Source: Anisakis pegreffii (taxonomy: Eukaryota; Nematoda; Chromadorea; Rhabditida; Anisakidae). From it: a stretch of DNA of 64,000 bases. The notes under the pieces were generated by a model, which made no database searches, had not been told where the DNA came from, and worked only from the letters and a program-made list of their open reading frames with translations. Positions 11,316-24,127 of the stretch are shown piece after piece. Position 1 is the first letter of the stretch; each line of letters begins with the position of its first letter. The position numbers and the translations under genes were made by a program. The DNA lies in the NCBI GenBank assembly GCA_035041965.1, contig JAPYMA010000216.1, forward strand, positions 186,001-250,000. Direction: 5' to 3'.

Positions 11316-14300
11316 CAATTGAGAACACATTCATTCACCTCTTCAAATAAACAAGGAAATCACTCGACGCATATTCAACAATTGCTATTGTAGAAGTGAT
11401 CGGGAACGATTGGGTATTCAGCATGCTCAGTTTTGCGGTAGTTTAAAACTACAAAATGGCGTAAAAATTCATTCGAAACAAACATTTTGGATAATTCCAT
11501 CATAACACTAATGTATTATTTTGAGTATCTTGCCAGATCAATGATCAAAATCAGATCTCAGGTGAACTTGATGTTTAGCGAATGACGTACACTCTTTGAA
11601 GAAATGATCGTTCGATACGTTTGAAGTTGAATTTAAGGCACCTTTAAGCATTCGTGTTTCCGTATGAATTGCCTGAAATGCTGCTGGCACTGGCTTATTT
11701 CCGTAGTGTTTCATTCAAGTGAATCTCGGATGTCGAATTTTCATCAACAAATTCAAATTGTTGAGTCATTTCATTGCTCTGAACACGCAATATTTCACAT
11801 GGAATGCTTATGGAAACTGTTCACTTTTCCGTGTGTGATTGAATTGTTAAGCCAAAACAATCGACGTGTCGATTTGCACTACGCACATCACCGTTAAAGT
11901 CTGCATTCTTCTCGTCATCTTGAGAGCAATCCACGCATTAAGACCACATTCTCAAAACGTGCTCACTTCCAGCAACGCAATTGATAACAACAGAAACCCG
12001 TAGTGATCGTTGCTGCTCGCATTCTATCACTAACTCTAAGCACCATACGAAATTTTGGCAATTGAAGAGGCATCAAGATGCGCCCAGATTTCCGCATGAA
12101 GTCACATGAAGATGAACTCTTAAGTGCAATTCACCCTGGTCGTAAACGATTGCCGCGTAGTCTGCATTGTATAAAGTTGGCAATTCGTTGAAATAAAAAT
12201 CTATCAATGTTGGATCCGCTCAAGGGAATTGAAGTGCAATCGAAGAGAAGAGTGGCAAAAACTCATCAATACAGTAATCACTATCATCAATTGCTTACGA
12301 TCAGTCAAAAAAAGTCATATTATTTTTAGCATAATGAGTCCATTCGATTTGCATACGTACTCCTAGTCGTTCGTAACTTTGAAAGGGAATTGTTCAAATA
12401 CAGTGTGCTTTTTGCGAACAACTCGAACCAAACAAATTTATCAGTGTTATTAGGATGCTCGAAAACATCTCGAGTTTAGCAGCGATGAAAAGCTAATTGT
12501 GCATATGCAAACACAATGCGGAAACAGTCTGAGTGAGCATTCGTCTAATTTTCGACGGATTTCCGTCAACAATTGCGTGTTTGTGTGATTGAATTTACTG
12601 TGCTGCTGCACGTTGAATGAATTTTTTTGTTTATTTGCTCGCATTTCGGCAATATAGAGAATTTTTTGCAAAATTATCACATTCTACCGGCCGTATGTTT
12701 TCTGGGAATAGGAGATGATTGTGGAATACGACAATTTCACTTCCTCTCTTCTCATTAGTATTTTTTTCATTCCAATCAGATGCATGTTCGGATGCTCATT
12801 AGGTGCATAAAGTGAATGCATCACTCAGGAGTGTTCATTGTTTGCTTCATTAAGCAGAAATTTATTCGCAAAATAATCGTACATCGACGAATTGCTATTG
12901 ATATCATTCGTGTAAACTTCCGTTTTCGCTTGGTACATACTGTGTTTATGAATTCATATTCGCAATCGCAGACGAATAATTGTAGTAGCAAATACATGAA
13001 GATATTCAACGTTAAGTTTGTCGAAGTGCAATTGCGTCACTACAATCCTGTTTCTTCGTAAGCGATTAATGAACAAGCAGTTTTTCTGAGCAATCGTATT
13101 CGAAAGTCCAATCCGAAGGTTTTTAGACGCCATCAACTGAAATAACAAATCAAATCGAATCAGTCAGTTCCTTCTCACGAATCAATCCAAAATTTCAGAA
13201 CGTGAAGACTGCATCCTGATTAACCACGAGAATTGGTGACGCCCGGGCAGATGAGGGGAATTTTGCAACAATCAAATCAAATCGTGAATGCTCAAATGAA
13301 TCAGAGAGCGGCAAAAAAAGCCAGTTTTAACGAATAAAGATCGCGAGAAAGGAATGACGCATAAGCATGCAGCAGTTTTTGTGTTCAATGAATTTTTGAC
13401 ATTGCATTCAAATTCGTCAAATACCGAACACAAATATTCATTCAATTCGATTATGCCAGAACAATACCGAACAGGTGCATGCCACCAGACAATGCAAAAA
13501 CACGGCATCCAGGGAATGTGCCATCAAGAAGCTGTAATGAATCGAAATGTTGCCACATAGCTCGTATAAACTTTCAAAGAAAAGATTTATTTCGGTCAAA
13601 GTGCTTATGAACTTATAAGGCACCCAATAAAACCGCTATCAAACGTAAGAAGATGTATGAGAAGAGGCTCTTCGAACTTTATTTTTTGCTGTTCTTCAAA
13701 TTCATAAATTTTTGTATGATTATCTCCTCAGTTGTTCAAAACTATCCAGCAACTGAACCGACTGAGTTGTTCGCAGATTCTCATCGCTGACTTCTTTCTT
13801 AAGTGACCTGCATGGATAGCGTTCGCCGAAACCGAAAAAAAACTGTGAGCGCTCCAGTTGATTGCAGACAGTCACGGAACGCGTGCTGGCAGTGAAACGA
13901 ACATTGCCAACAGTACTTTGAGAGTTTTCACTTTGTTGAAAGCAAAGATCTTTGATTATTCACACAAAATGAAGTATTTGTGTGCTTCACAGACATCAAA
14001 ATTACTCATGCAAACTGAACAAAATAAGGAATTCTCTCTATTGTGTTCAACCGTCATTTGGTTTTGATGCGACACAAATTGATTCATCATCGCATGATAC
14101 AAAGTAAAATCATATGATTTATCACATTAATTTTGAACGAAAATCTTTTTTAATTTCAAAATGTTCAATTGTTCAAGCAGGTAATTTTCAGTTTCAATAG
14201 TATCCTTCATGAAGCAGTTGGTTTGATCAAGAAACAGGCTGCGGTTCCTGTAGTTGTTGTTTTTTTTTGGCTGAATGCGTTGCCCACTTACCGTCTCTCT

Positions 14301-14820
14301 ATGTTATCACCAAATAACTGAAAAGTGCAGTTTCTGATTAAATTGTCCTATTGGTTTCTAATTCTAAAGAGAAAGCGATGGTGAAGTGACGATATCACGG
14401 AAGCATTGCCATTTCGTGTCATCAACCTTTATTCACACTTCAGTTGAAATGATACAGAGTTGCGTGTTCTATCTACATTAGTTCACACTTACATGAAAGC
14501 AGTGATGAGCGAATTCATACAACGTTCATAAATCTTTGAGAGAAACTCTGCAGAAAATTTGTTCATTTTCGGTTAAATTTAGAAAAGAGTGGTGTTTTTT
14601 GGTTTTTAAGTATATTCTTCGTTAAAGGCAACAGTAGCATTCATAGGACATGAATACAAAACGATTATTCAAGAACGTCGAACAAAATATCTGATCTAAT
14701 TGTGTTGCACAGAACTCGAAATTCTTCGATATCAATAACGCACCTCAAACTATTTATGTTATGCTTGTTATTTCTCACAATTCATGACAACGCATTTAGA
14801 TTCTCATTGAGCAAACGATA
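11316..14820. other. Non-coding stretch, nothing recognised
   Basis: Overlapping open frames on both strands at 12.8-13.6 kb lack conserved motifs, signal peptides and splice-site context. I see no repeat or RNA gene here. Confidence 0.4.
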
Positions 14821-14946
14821 ATGTTCTATCAGAAAGTGTTTTTGATTATTCTCCTGATATTGCAGTTATTTTTAGGTCAGGTTCGCCAAATTAGTCACCA
14901 TATAAGGATCGGAAATTGTGAACCGAGCAGAGTCCCCCAACTATAA
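14821..14946 (+). CDS. Possible signal-peptide exon or 41-residue peptide
   Basis: The frame starts MFYQKVFLIILLILQLFLGQ, a strong signal-peptide profile, then reads about 21 polar residues to a stop. A GT follows the CAG codon near 14880, so this may be only the first exon of a longer secreted protein. No clear acceptor precedes the ATG and no downstream exon was found. In AT-rich DNA such hydrophobic frames arise by chance, so this is weak. Confidence 0.25.
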   Translation: MFYQKVFLIILLILQLFLGQVRQISHHIRIGNCEPSRVPQL

Positions 14947-17819
14947 GACGTATTCATTGGTAATTTAAGTGTTGATGCTTGTTCTTCTTTTGCATTCGCT
15001 GAACTTACTTCATTTCAAATGTCAGAATGATCTCATGGCTTAATCAAGTTAATGGATCACGAGAGAATGCCTTAAGCTCATTTCGCAATCAGGTTCAACC
15101 TCTGAAATGTCACAGAAACCCATTCGATCAAGTTTTCATTCAGTTGTCAAATCTTATCAACGATGAATTCGGCTGAAGCTGAATGTTCAATATCCTTGCA
15201 GTTGCATTTTCATTTAAGAAAAATGTCGACCGTCTTCTGATATTTAGTTGATTAAATTAGATTCCTCTGAAGCAGAAAAGAACATTTCAGAAATGTCGTA
15301 TTCAGGTTCTTCGGATACTATTCAAATGCCATTCCCTTGAATGAACCAGTTCTAATCTCTAGAATGAAAATATAAATGAATATCCTAATGAGTCTGGCGA
15401 CGATTCGTCTGTCTTCTCACGTCACACATTCCATCCATTCCTTGTGCATTTACGTTTTTCAACAAAAACTCTGCACTTGTTATCCACAAAGTATGTCTTC
15501 CTGCTATAGTTTATCTATCAAATGCAATCGTTTTGCAGTTGCCCGAATTGTAATTTGAGCTGAAATTAGTGACGATTATCTGCAGTTAATTAGTTTATTA
15601 CCGTCGATTGTTTCTGAGAATATACGCGAACGTAAATGAACGCAAATTTGCAACGAAGTTCCATGGAGACGCTAATTACGACGATTATTTTGTAGAAATA
15701 TTCTGAATTATTAGACGATATTGAATTATGCATATTATGTCTAGCGATGCAGTGAATCAACAACATACGTATATATATGTAGTCTATGTACAAATATCCA
15801 ACTAATTGCTGCTGCAATGCACTTGAATCAGTCCCAATTGGAAGTGTAATCAAACAAATGAAGAATCTTCGGTGCATGCCTAATCACGTTGAACGTTTCC
15901 AGCAAATGCATCACGTTGAAATTCCGCTTTCATCAAAACATACTTAAAAGGCCGAATATTACTTTGATACTCTGGTAAATTCATCCACTTACAAACATTT
16001 CATTGAATGTTTCGTGAGAATCAGATTGAGTTGCCGCCGTCAATCCGCTCGAACTAAAGATGAAGATGTTTTTAATGATCTGCCTTCGATCCTACATGTG
16101 AATAGACAGCCACTAGCACCAGAAAACATCACACCGCGTTGAGAAACGACCGAATTCGCACGTGAACAGCATCAGATATATATTTGCAGACGAGTAGTTG
16201 CATGATGAACTCGAGAAGCAACAAGTAACTGATAAGTTGACGAAGCTAGAGCACTGATGATTCGGATTCACCTGAAAGTTGAGTTCTTTGACTCGAAATC
16301 GCTCAGAATTTCAAACTTTATCAACCGAGAAGATTTCGAAACACTCCATTAAACAGAATTTGTGGAGAGCTCGTTCAAAATTGGATTTTGAATTGGTGAG
16401 TTATAATTGGACATTTGATTCTTGAATCTTATCGTTGCTTCAGAACATGCTTCTACATAAAATTCATGCGTTATCGAAAACGATAGCGATATGCTCGATA
16501 TAGCTCTTAGGACACGCTCACATGGGACGAAGCTTGGATCTTTTTTAGTAGCTCAAGATCCACTTTTGCAAGATGGACTATTTGATGAATTTGGCTGATA
16601 TGGTTTTTTAAAGATTAGATTGCGGGTTAACTTTTGATGCAGATCATTATTATACAGATCTAGATCATTATTATTCAGTTGTGAATCCTGTTTACGCCAT
16701 ATGGATTCATCGATAAGATTCTGAATGTTCTATACATTCATTGAATCGCTTGCATTTCAGCTCATTGCCAGATATCATGGAGATATGCCTCATAGAATAT
16801 TCCTCCTTCATAGAATGAGCTCATCCAACTGATATTTCAATGGAATTCAGAGAATACACACTTGTTCCATGAAAAATTCGAGCTGCAGGAGTCACACTGA
16901 CATTTAGAAAGAGGCAAAATATTCAATGCAATATTCAGTGTTCAGTGCAAAATAGATGCCTCCAGATGGTGTAGTTCATGAAAGAAACTGAAATTGTTGT
17001 CAAAAATTTGATATTTGAACGTGCCAGTTTTCAAAAACCCATTTAAGTCAGCTAAAATTAAACGATAAAAGTGGAAATTACAGGGGGCAACAGTGGATCT
17101 CATCTGATCGCACTGATCACCACTGATTCATCTTCACAAAACACTTTATCAGTTATACAAATTAAACACATCCACACATATCTATGCACAATCGCTTCGG
17201 TAAAGAAAGGTGATTGAAATTACTGCGTTGAACTGTCAATCGAAGGTCGTCTATTTTGAACCCATCCTATCCGAAATTTCCAATACTTTCAAAGGTTTTG
17301 CCAACCTTTTTGGTGTTTTTAAGCGACCGGAAATTGCACGTCAACGAAAAAGAAGAATTTTGTGTTTCTTTTCAGTCGCTTTCCAGTTTGTGGTTGTGGG
17401 ATTATTTCGGTGAGCACAGATCAGAATGGATCACAGATAAAAGCACTTAATGAACTAGTTTCGATGATTTCATGAACTAACTTACTTCGGAACAAGTTTA
17501 TTACGTGTTCTCCGTAATGCGAAAAGTTGATTTTTGATCATATATACGTATTCGGCGATACGTAATTGAGAAAAAATTAGAACGGAACCACCGATTTTTT
17601 CGGGTTTTCTGCAAATGTGTTAACAATAACCACCGTTCTGTGCAATCTAGCTTGCAAGGATATCCTGAAAACTACGTTTAGCATAATGCAGTTTGTGGTA
17701 CGAGTTTAAACTTGATACCGGTCCCGTCCGATGTGAGTGAAATCATCCAGATATCGCAATCTGTAAAAACTATGCATCCAATTCATAGCACTTCTCACAT
17801 ACTTTCGAATTTACTGTTG

Positions 17820-17870
17820 CACTTGATAGGGCAAGTTTGGCCCTCTAGGGCAAGATTGTCCTATTAAGTG
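17820..17870. repeat. Imperfect hairpin with TAGGGCAAG repeats
   Basis: The left arm CACTTGATAGGGCAAG pairs with a right arm ending TTGTCCTATTAAGTG. The stem covers about 24 positions and closes on GGCCCT/AGGGC. Three of the non-Watson-Crick positions are G-U in plus-strand RNA. The motif AGGGCAAG recurs at about 17828, 17847, 17875 and 17897, so a direct-repeat component is mixed with the foldback. Confidence 0.65.
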
Positions 17871-18014
17871 CAGTAGGGCAAGCTTACTATTAATAGGGCA
17901 AGTGGAAACGGTCATCTTTCTATAACCATTCGGTCTATCGTAGAGCAGAGTGTCATCTGCATTGCGAAATTTTGAAAATGGATATTTTTCGCCTCTGAAA
18001 ATGTCCTTTTAAAG

Positions 18015-18053
18015 TGTCCTCGTTCTGAGCATCATCATATCAGAACGAGGACA
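18015..18053. repeat. Perfect 14-bp inverted repeat with extended arm
   Basis: TGTCCTCGTTCTGA at 18015-18028 is matched exactly by its reverse complement at 18040-18053, with an 11-nt loop. The right arm continues as ATTTTCA. Its partner TGAAAATGTCC sits just upstream at about 17996-18006, separated by a short insertion, so the original foldback was longer and the left arm has been interrupted. Confidence 0.8.
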
Positions 18054-19480
18054 TTTTCAAAGGTCGAATTCTTCGTTAATGTTCTCTTGATGCATCACTT
18101 GGACTGTTCTTGAAACAACGTTTTCGATAGGCAAACCTATTCATTGAACACCTATTCATTTTTTCACCGGTCAATGATTCAAAATACGAATCTGCCAATG
18201 AGGAAGTAAAAATGTGTAATTGAATGTGCAATAGGTCTTCCTGTTGGGAGTGCTAATTCGATCTGCTGTCTGTTCGCTAAAATAATGAAAAAATGAAATT
18301 GAGTGGATGCGAATAACGATTTTAATGCGTTGCTGGAGCAAAATACAAGAACTCATTACAGAATCGTATCGTTGAATGTTTTCGGTGTTCCCACGAAAGG
18401 AACTCCTCTCATATTGTTAATCGTTGAAACGATGTGTTTATTTTCATTTCACGTCGAGTTTAGCGAACAATTGTTGTGACACAGTTAGGTGTAAATTTCT
18501 CAGAACCAATTGTTACAAATTGCAATTTGTTACATGATTTGAGCGATTGAGATGGCTTTCTTTTGTGAAATTCTCCTTTATTTGGCGTATTGTTGAATTG
18601 GAAGTGAACAGCAAAATCAACAACAATATTTATTTGCATCATTTCATTATAAATATGCTCACGATATATATTCAATAATAGCAGTTTCATGAAAAGTATT
18701 TCACTGTCTAATTACTCTGCTCATATCCGTAGATCTTTTGCTGCAACTACTGAATTCTCTTCAGCTTTGAGCTATTGTTTTTTGTTTGAGTTATTGTTTT
18801 GACGATTTATGGAAGTTGAGAAAAGTCATGCAAAAGTGTACTTTCCACTGTCTACGAATTGAACCTAAGCTTAAGTTGGATTGCAATTTTTCTTTGAAAA
18901 TGTCAGGAAGGGTATCTGAAAAATGTTTCATTTTCAATTAAATATGCGTTTCCTTCTCAATTCATTATGAGTTACCTCTTTTTTGCATGTTCTCTAAACC
19001 ATCATTGCATCACTATTCATCACATTTCTTTAATTTTTCTTCTGCTTATTCGCACCAAACCAACCAAAACGCTCGTTCAGCTATTCATTCATCATTCGTC
19101 CTTTCAATTGTCTCACTTTTCAGTTGCTTCCGTTTGGTTAATTCAATTAAATATCCTTCAAATCGAGTTCATTCACGAAAAGCTTGCACTATCACGATCA
19201 GCAATATTTGCCCATCGTCTGACCCGTTGCATTTCGAAGTTAGCTGTTGCAAATTGCAACAATTCAGCGAATATGTATCAATATCAAAAAAATTAACGAA
19301 TTGCATTACATCAGTCTGAACATTTTATTATTGGATCACACAATTGCGCACTTGAAAATGCGACATTATTTGTGTCGACTGTTTCAACACTCCTCTGAAA
19401 AGATTAATCGCACGCAAATTCATCAATATGCTCCGCCTGCAAAACACCTTTCATGGAGGCAATAACACATATAAAAAGAG

Positions 19481-19523
19481 GTGATATCATGGCTACTCGT
19501 CATGTGATATCATGACTACTCAT
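19481..19523. repeat. Direct repeat around GTGATATCATG
   Basis: Two copies of GTGATATCATG(A/G)CTACTC lie at 19481-19499 and 19504-19522, only a few bases apart. A third GATATCAT occurs near 19573. The core GATATC is palindromic. I know of no function. Confidence 0.6.
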
Positions 19524-20809
19524 TAATCCAGCACCTGGATCTCAGTGATAAATCGTTTCTGATCCTTAAGAGATGATATCATCGTGCACTCACTTTTCAG
19601 TATACAAATAATGACTGCTGTGCAGTCGAGTCTTGTGGCCAACGTCTCTTCAACTCTCCTAGTCCTTCAATGAGAATTCGTCATAATCTGCAGACGAGTT
19701 CCATCAGTCCTATTTACTGTTACGTTAGCTTTGAGGAATCAGATAGCACTGAGCCAGATTACAGGGAATGAATGCCCTGAAGAAAGTTATCATAGTTGTT
19801 AAGACAGCACCCTGCGCAATTGTCACGCGCAACCTTCTTGGAATCACATTCATTCATCTGCTGCGCCGAAAAAAATCCGCATTCGGATGCCTTCACGTAA
19901 TTAATGATCAGCCGCGAAAATTATTCATCAGAGATATTTTCAAACCGCCACTTACTTGTTATGAGCCTGAACGCTGCACTAATAAATGACTGAGACGTGA
20001 GATATGGAGCAAAAAATGCAAATGATTATAATTTTTGAAATTATCCAGAAAAGTGCTACCGTAATGTGGTTAATTTCTGACACTGTTCAAGCTTCTTTGA
20101 CTACTTATAAACTTTCTCTTCAATGCGCCTCCCAAAAAAAACTTTTCATAAGTTTTTTCCGCTGCATACTGACATTGCACTTCTCGAGTTGCATCTCAAT
20201 TATAGCGTTCATGCTATGATTAGTTTATTATTTTTCGTTTGAATCGTTACCATTTTTCGTTCGGTTTCGTTCGAATCCGCACCATTCTAACACCTCACAA
20301 CTGATGTTCTTTCAGTTGCAATTTTGCACATCGTGATTCCGAATGAATGTGCAATTAATTTCAAATTGAATTGCATATTCAGTGTCGTCATTCGTCCACA
20401 AACAGCCTTCTTCTGCAACGATCGCAAGCGTCTCGAATTTGCTCAACTCTTTGACCAGTTCAAGTTTATCTCCGTTTCACTTATGCTTGCTTCTGCAACA
20501 AAATGTGCACACATTGCTTTCCATTCCTCCCAAACCAGTCGATTGAATGCACGGCTTCTGCATTACCATATGTCAAACAGTAATGCTATTGTATGTGAAC
20601 GAGCATTCCTCCGACTAGCAACTTTGCTAAGCAATTGATGATTGCAATTGAATTGCAAGGTGATCGATGAACAGATCAGTGCAGACAATTGAAATAAGAC
20701 GGATATGTTCGTTGGAAGATTAGCTCGAGTGGTTGGTTTGGTCACTTGGTGTGCTAAGCACTTCCGTCAGTAGCCACTAATTCATTTGCTGTCAGTTAAA
20801 GCAACTGGA

Positions 20810-21098
20810 CAACAAGGATCATACACGAGTTTAAGCTTATCTCTGAGATTTGTATAAGTAAATGTTTAGGGCAACATGCATGGCTCAATTCATTATCACA
20901 GCTTCATGCTTAAACTTAAGCAGCAATCCGAATTTGGCTGATTGATCGAACAAACTATGAACTGGTGACGAATTTAGCACGACAACAAGGATCTAGCATG
21001 AGTTTAAGCTTTATCTCTCTGAGCTTTATAAGCGTGAGCGAATAATCAGCTTTTGTTTAGCATTCAAGTAAATATTTAGAGCAACATGGCTTAATTCT
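20810..21098. repeat. Duplicated segment of about 85-115 bp
   Basis: Copy 1 starts at 20810 and copy 2 at 20983. Both begin CAACAAGGATC and share GAGTTTAAGCTT, TATCTCT, a TATAAG stretch, a TTTAG(G/A)GCAACATG block and TCAATT or TTAATT. Copy 2 carries an extra 34-base segment that contains AATAATCAGCTTTTG. That segment recurs almost identically (25 of 26 bases) at 21647-21672, so it belongs to a dispersed repeat family. Confidence 0.6.
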
Positions 21099-24070
21099 AT
21101 AATTAGATCAAATCGGATTTCGTTTGACGATTATCGAAGTCATTGACGCTTAACAAACACAAGTGCATAACAATTCATTCTGACGGCTGTAAGTAACATT
21201 TTCGAGTAAACAAAAACATTCGAGATTATGACGACTCAGTTTTGGACTTGTTGAATCGCATTACAAACATATCGCCATCTCAAGCGAGTTTTAACCTTAT
21301 CATGTTCGGTTCAGATCACCTTATGAGTGCGTAAGACGCAAGTCATAGAGAAATTAGTATGTTCTGATCACGACAAACGATGTCATTTAGTCTGTATATA
21401 ATCGTAAGCGCATGGCCATTGCACAGTTGAATGGCTTTACTTTTCATGGAAGTATGTATCTCGTTAATCTCAGATTGTGCTAGTCTTATCATCCAGTTAA
21501 TATATGAATGGAAAGAAATTCGGAAGGAAAAAATTTGGAATTCGAACGAAAAAAATGTCGACGTGATCATGATTGTGTTTTCAACGCATCCGTAAAATTT
21601 CGCATGAATAATCGATTCGATATCATCAGTTCAGAAAGCGTAACCTAATAATCATCTTTTGTTTAGCATTCAATCTTTCATGTGGTGATTTCATTGCAGT
21701 GCAACGCCGTCATTTCAGTTATGGATCTTTTATTGTGATTTCTGTCCATAACAAACAATCAGCACTGTTCTCAAACAATTCAAGTTTTGTCCGATTGGTC
21801 GAATGATTGCAAAATTTTGTTCAGATTAATCGTATGATCGTTTGATTTTCGTCGTTTGATCTAGACTCATCCAACTCATTCCACACTATTCCATCAAAAA
21901 TTTTGTTGTTTCAAACGACTTCACCGTTTAGTTTGCACTTGTTTTCAATGACTACATCGCATTACATCCCACTGCATCAGACAAATTCGCCTAAGGAGAA
22001 TTGCACAGAGTCCTTTGCAGACAATGATGTGATTAGGTGTAATTCTAAATTTTCACGAATTTATTTCCATATAGGAAAAACGGAACAACATCGAATTGAG
22101 CTGAGATTTCAACACCTTTACCTAGTCACTCATCGTTGTTATTTGTTGTTTTTTGTTACTTCAAGCTTCCAGAATCGTACATGGAAATGGATCAGTCAGA
22201 TGCGTATCTGGAAGATACGTTAGCAAAATTTGTGAATCAATCCAATAATGAGATCTACAAATCTGACTATTCTTTTCATTTGAAATTCTGCACCAATACT
22301 ATTGAGTACGATAAATAACACACAAAATTGCAGCCTAAGCCGTTGTACAGAATGGTGTCATATCGTTGACGGCCATAAGGAAGTATAGAGATGCTTGAGG
22401 TGATACGCCTTCATTCAGTCTGTTAAGGTGATTCAGAGTGTTGACGACAACAGTTGTGTATTTTCTTTTAAGAGCACATTATGAATGATTTAAATCGCAT
22501 CTCTGTCTAGCCAGCCAAACAGTACTTCACAACAGATCATCCTAATCAACATTTTGATCTATCCAGATGAACAGGTTTCAATTCTAGTTCATGAATAGCA
22601 GTTTTCATCAAGCGATTGATGTTTAATTGCATCACTAATTCAGTTTAACATTAATTTTCAACGAAACATTTGACATAAGTCGATTGCTCATTTCATTTTA
22701 TTCAGTTCTCATCGAAATTAGTCTTAGGCGCAAGGAAACAATACTCGAGGCATAGGTTGAAGCTAAGCGATTGGGTGAGATCAGTTAATGAGAAAGCATC
22801 CGCATCTCTTGCGCAACCCCGCTGTATCGTGAGCTAATCTCCGTGAATACTGACGGATCGGTTCAGACGAATTGATAATTCATAGTAAATAATCGAACTT
22901 GGACGTAAACAATTTCGAATGTTCTTTAAATTGAACACTGTCAACAACAGCGATTGCATTCAGGTTGACGATACTGCCGAGAAAACAAATCACAAATTGT
23001 ATTTTGCACTTAATTTCATTCATTAATCCATCCATCCATTTTTTTTTTAATATACCCACACGTTGACGTAATTCATACGACGAAACGATTCGATTATGAT
23101 CATAATGATAATGCTATTAGTTTTGCAATAATCAACGCAGAATATTGCATGAATTTCTGTTTTCAATAATTCAACTAGCAATGACGCAGAATATCGCGTA
23201 AATCATCGCCATCTTCCTATTCGCAGAAATGTCATTCCGTCACAAACCCACTTGTTCCGGGCAATTTCAAAGTAATTCATCGATGAATGCAAACAAACCA
23301 TCAGAAAGAGTCAACTACAAACACATCAAGAATAGCACTATTAGCAGCAGCACTTCGCTTCGAGAAACATTGAGTGAACGATGCTCAACGAATTCAACAA
23401 ACTGAGCACGTCCAAGAGTTTTCTCAAAAAGCAACAATTTGATGATTTTTTTTTTCAATTTGGGAAAATTCTTCATAGGAGAAATTCTGCAAATGGACGA
23501 CGTTCTGGCGCGCTTGCTCTACCTCTCGCACCCCTCTCTCTCTCGTTGAATTGCACTGAAATTGAAAATATTAACACAGTGTGGCATTATAGATGACCTT
23601 TGACACCTCCAATTCAGTGCTAAGATATTTGTTGAGTCTCCATATGAGTCATACAACTAATCGACACGCTCTCTTAAGTCTCTCACGCTGTGCATTATCG
23701 TTGCTGAATAATCAATTGGTTGTTTTCGTCTTTGATATCCATGATTGTTACAATGCTACAATCAAGCCTTCTGAATACAAACAACGAATCACATATTATC
23801 GGATGGATATTTTGGCGTTTACGCTTGCCTATCCTTCACTGCAAAACAACAAACAACTCACTGAGTACGGTAACTAAACAATTATTAAAATGTTGTCATA
23901 TTGATGCGATATTCAGTGGTGATCAGTTCATGATGCTAATAATAATGTGACTCATCAACTGTAATTTTGATTAATCTTCGGATTGCTGCCATTCCTCAAA
24001 GCTGTAGCCAATGAATTCTTTTGTGCGGAAATTGAATGCTGCAGTCTTACAGGATTGCAATCTATCCTGC

Positions 24071-24127
24071 AATGGATATCCTTTATGATCAATCCTGAAT
24101 CCGGATTGATCATAAAGGATATCCATT
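24071..24127. repeat. Perfect 25-bp inverted repeat (hairpin)
   Basis: The arm at 24071-24095 begins AATGGATATCCTTTATG. The arm at 24103-24127 is its exact reverse complement, and the loop is 7 nt. No mismatch occurs over 25 bp, so the foldback is either young or maintained. There is no transposase and no obvious target duplication. The mirrored short frames on the two strands at this spot come from the symmetry and are not genes. Confidence 0.9.
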
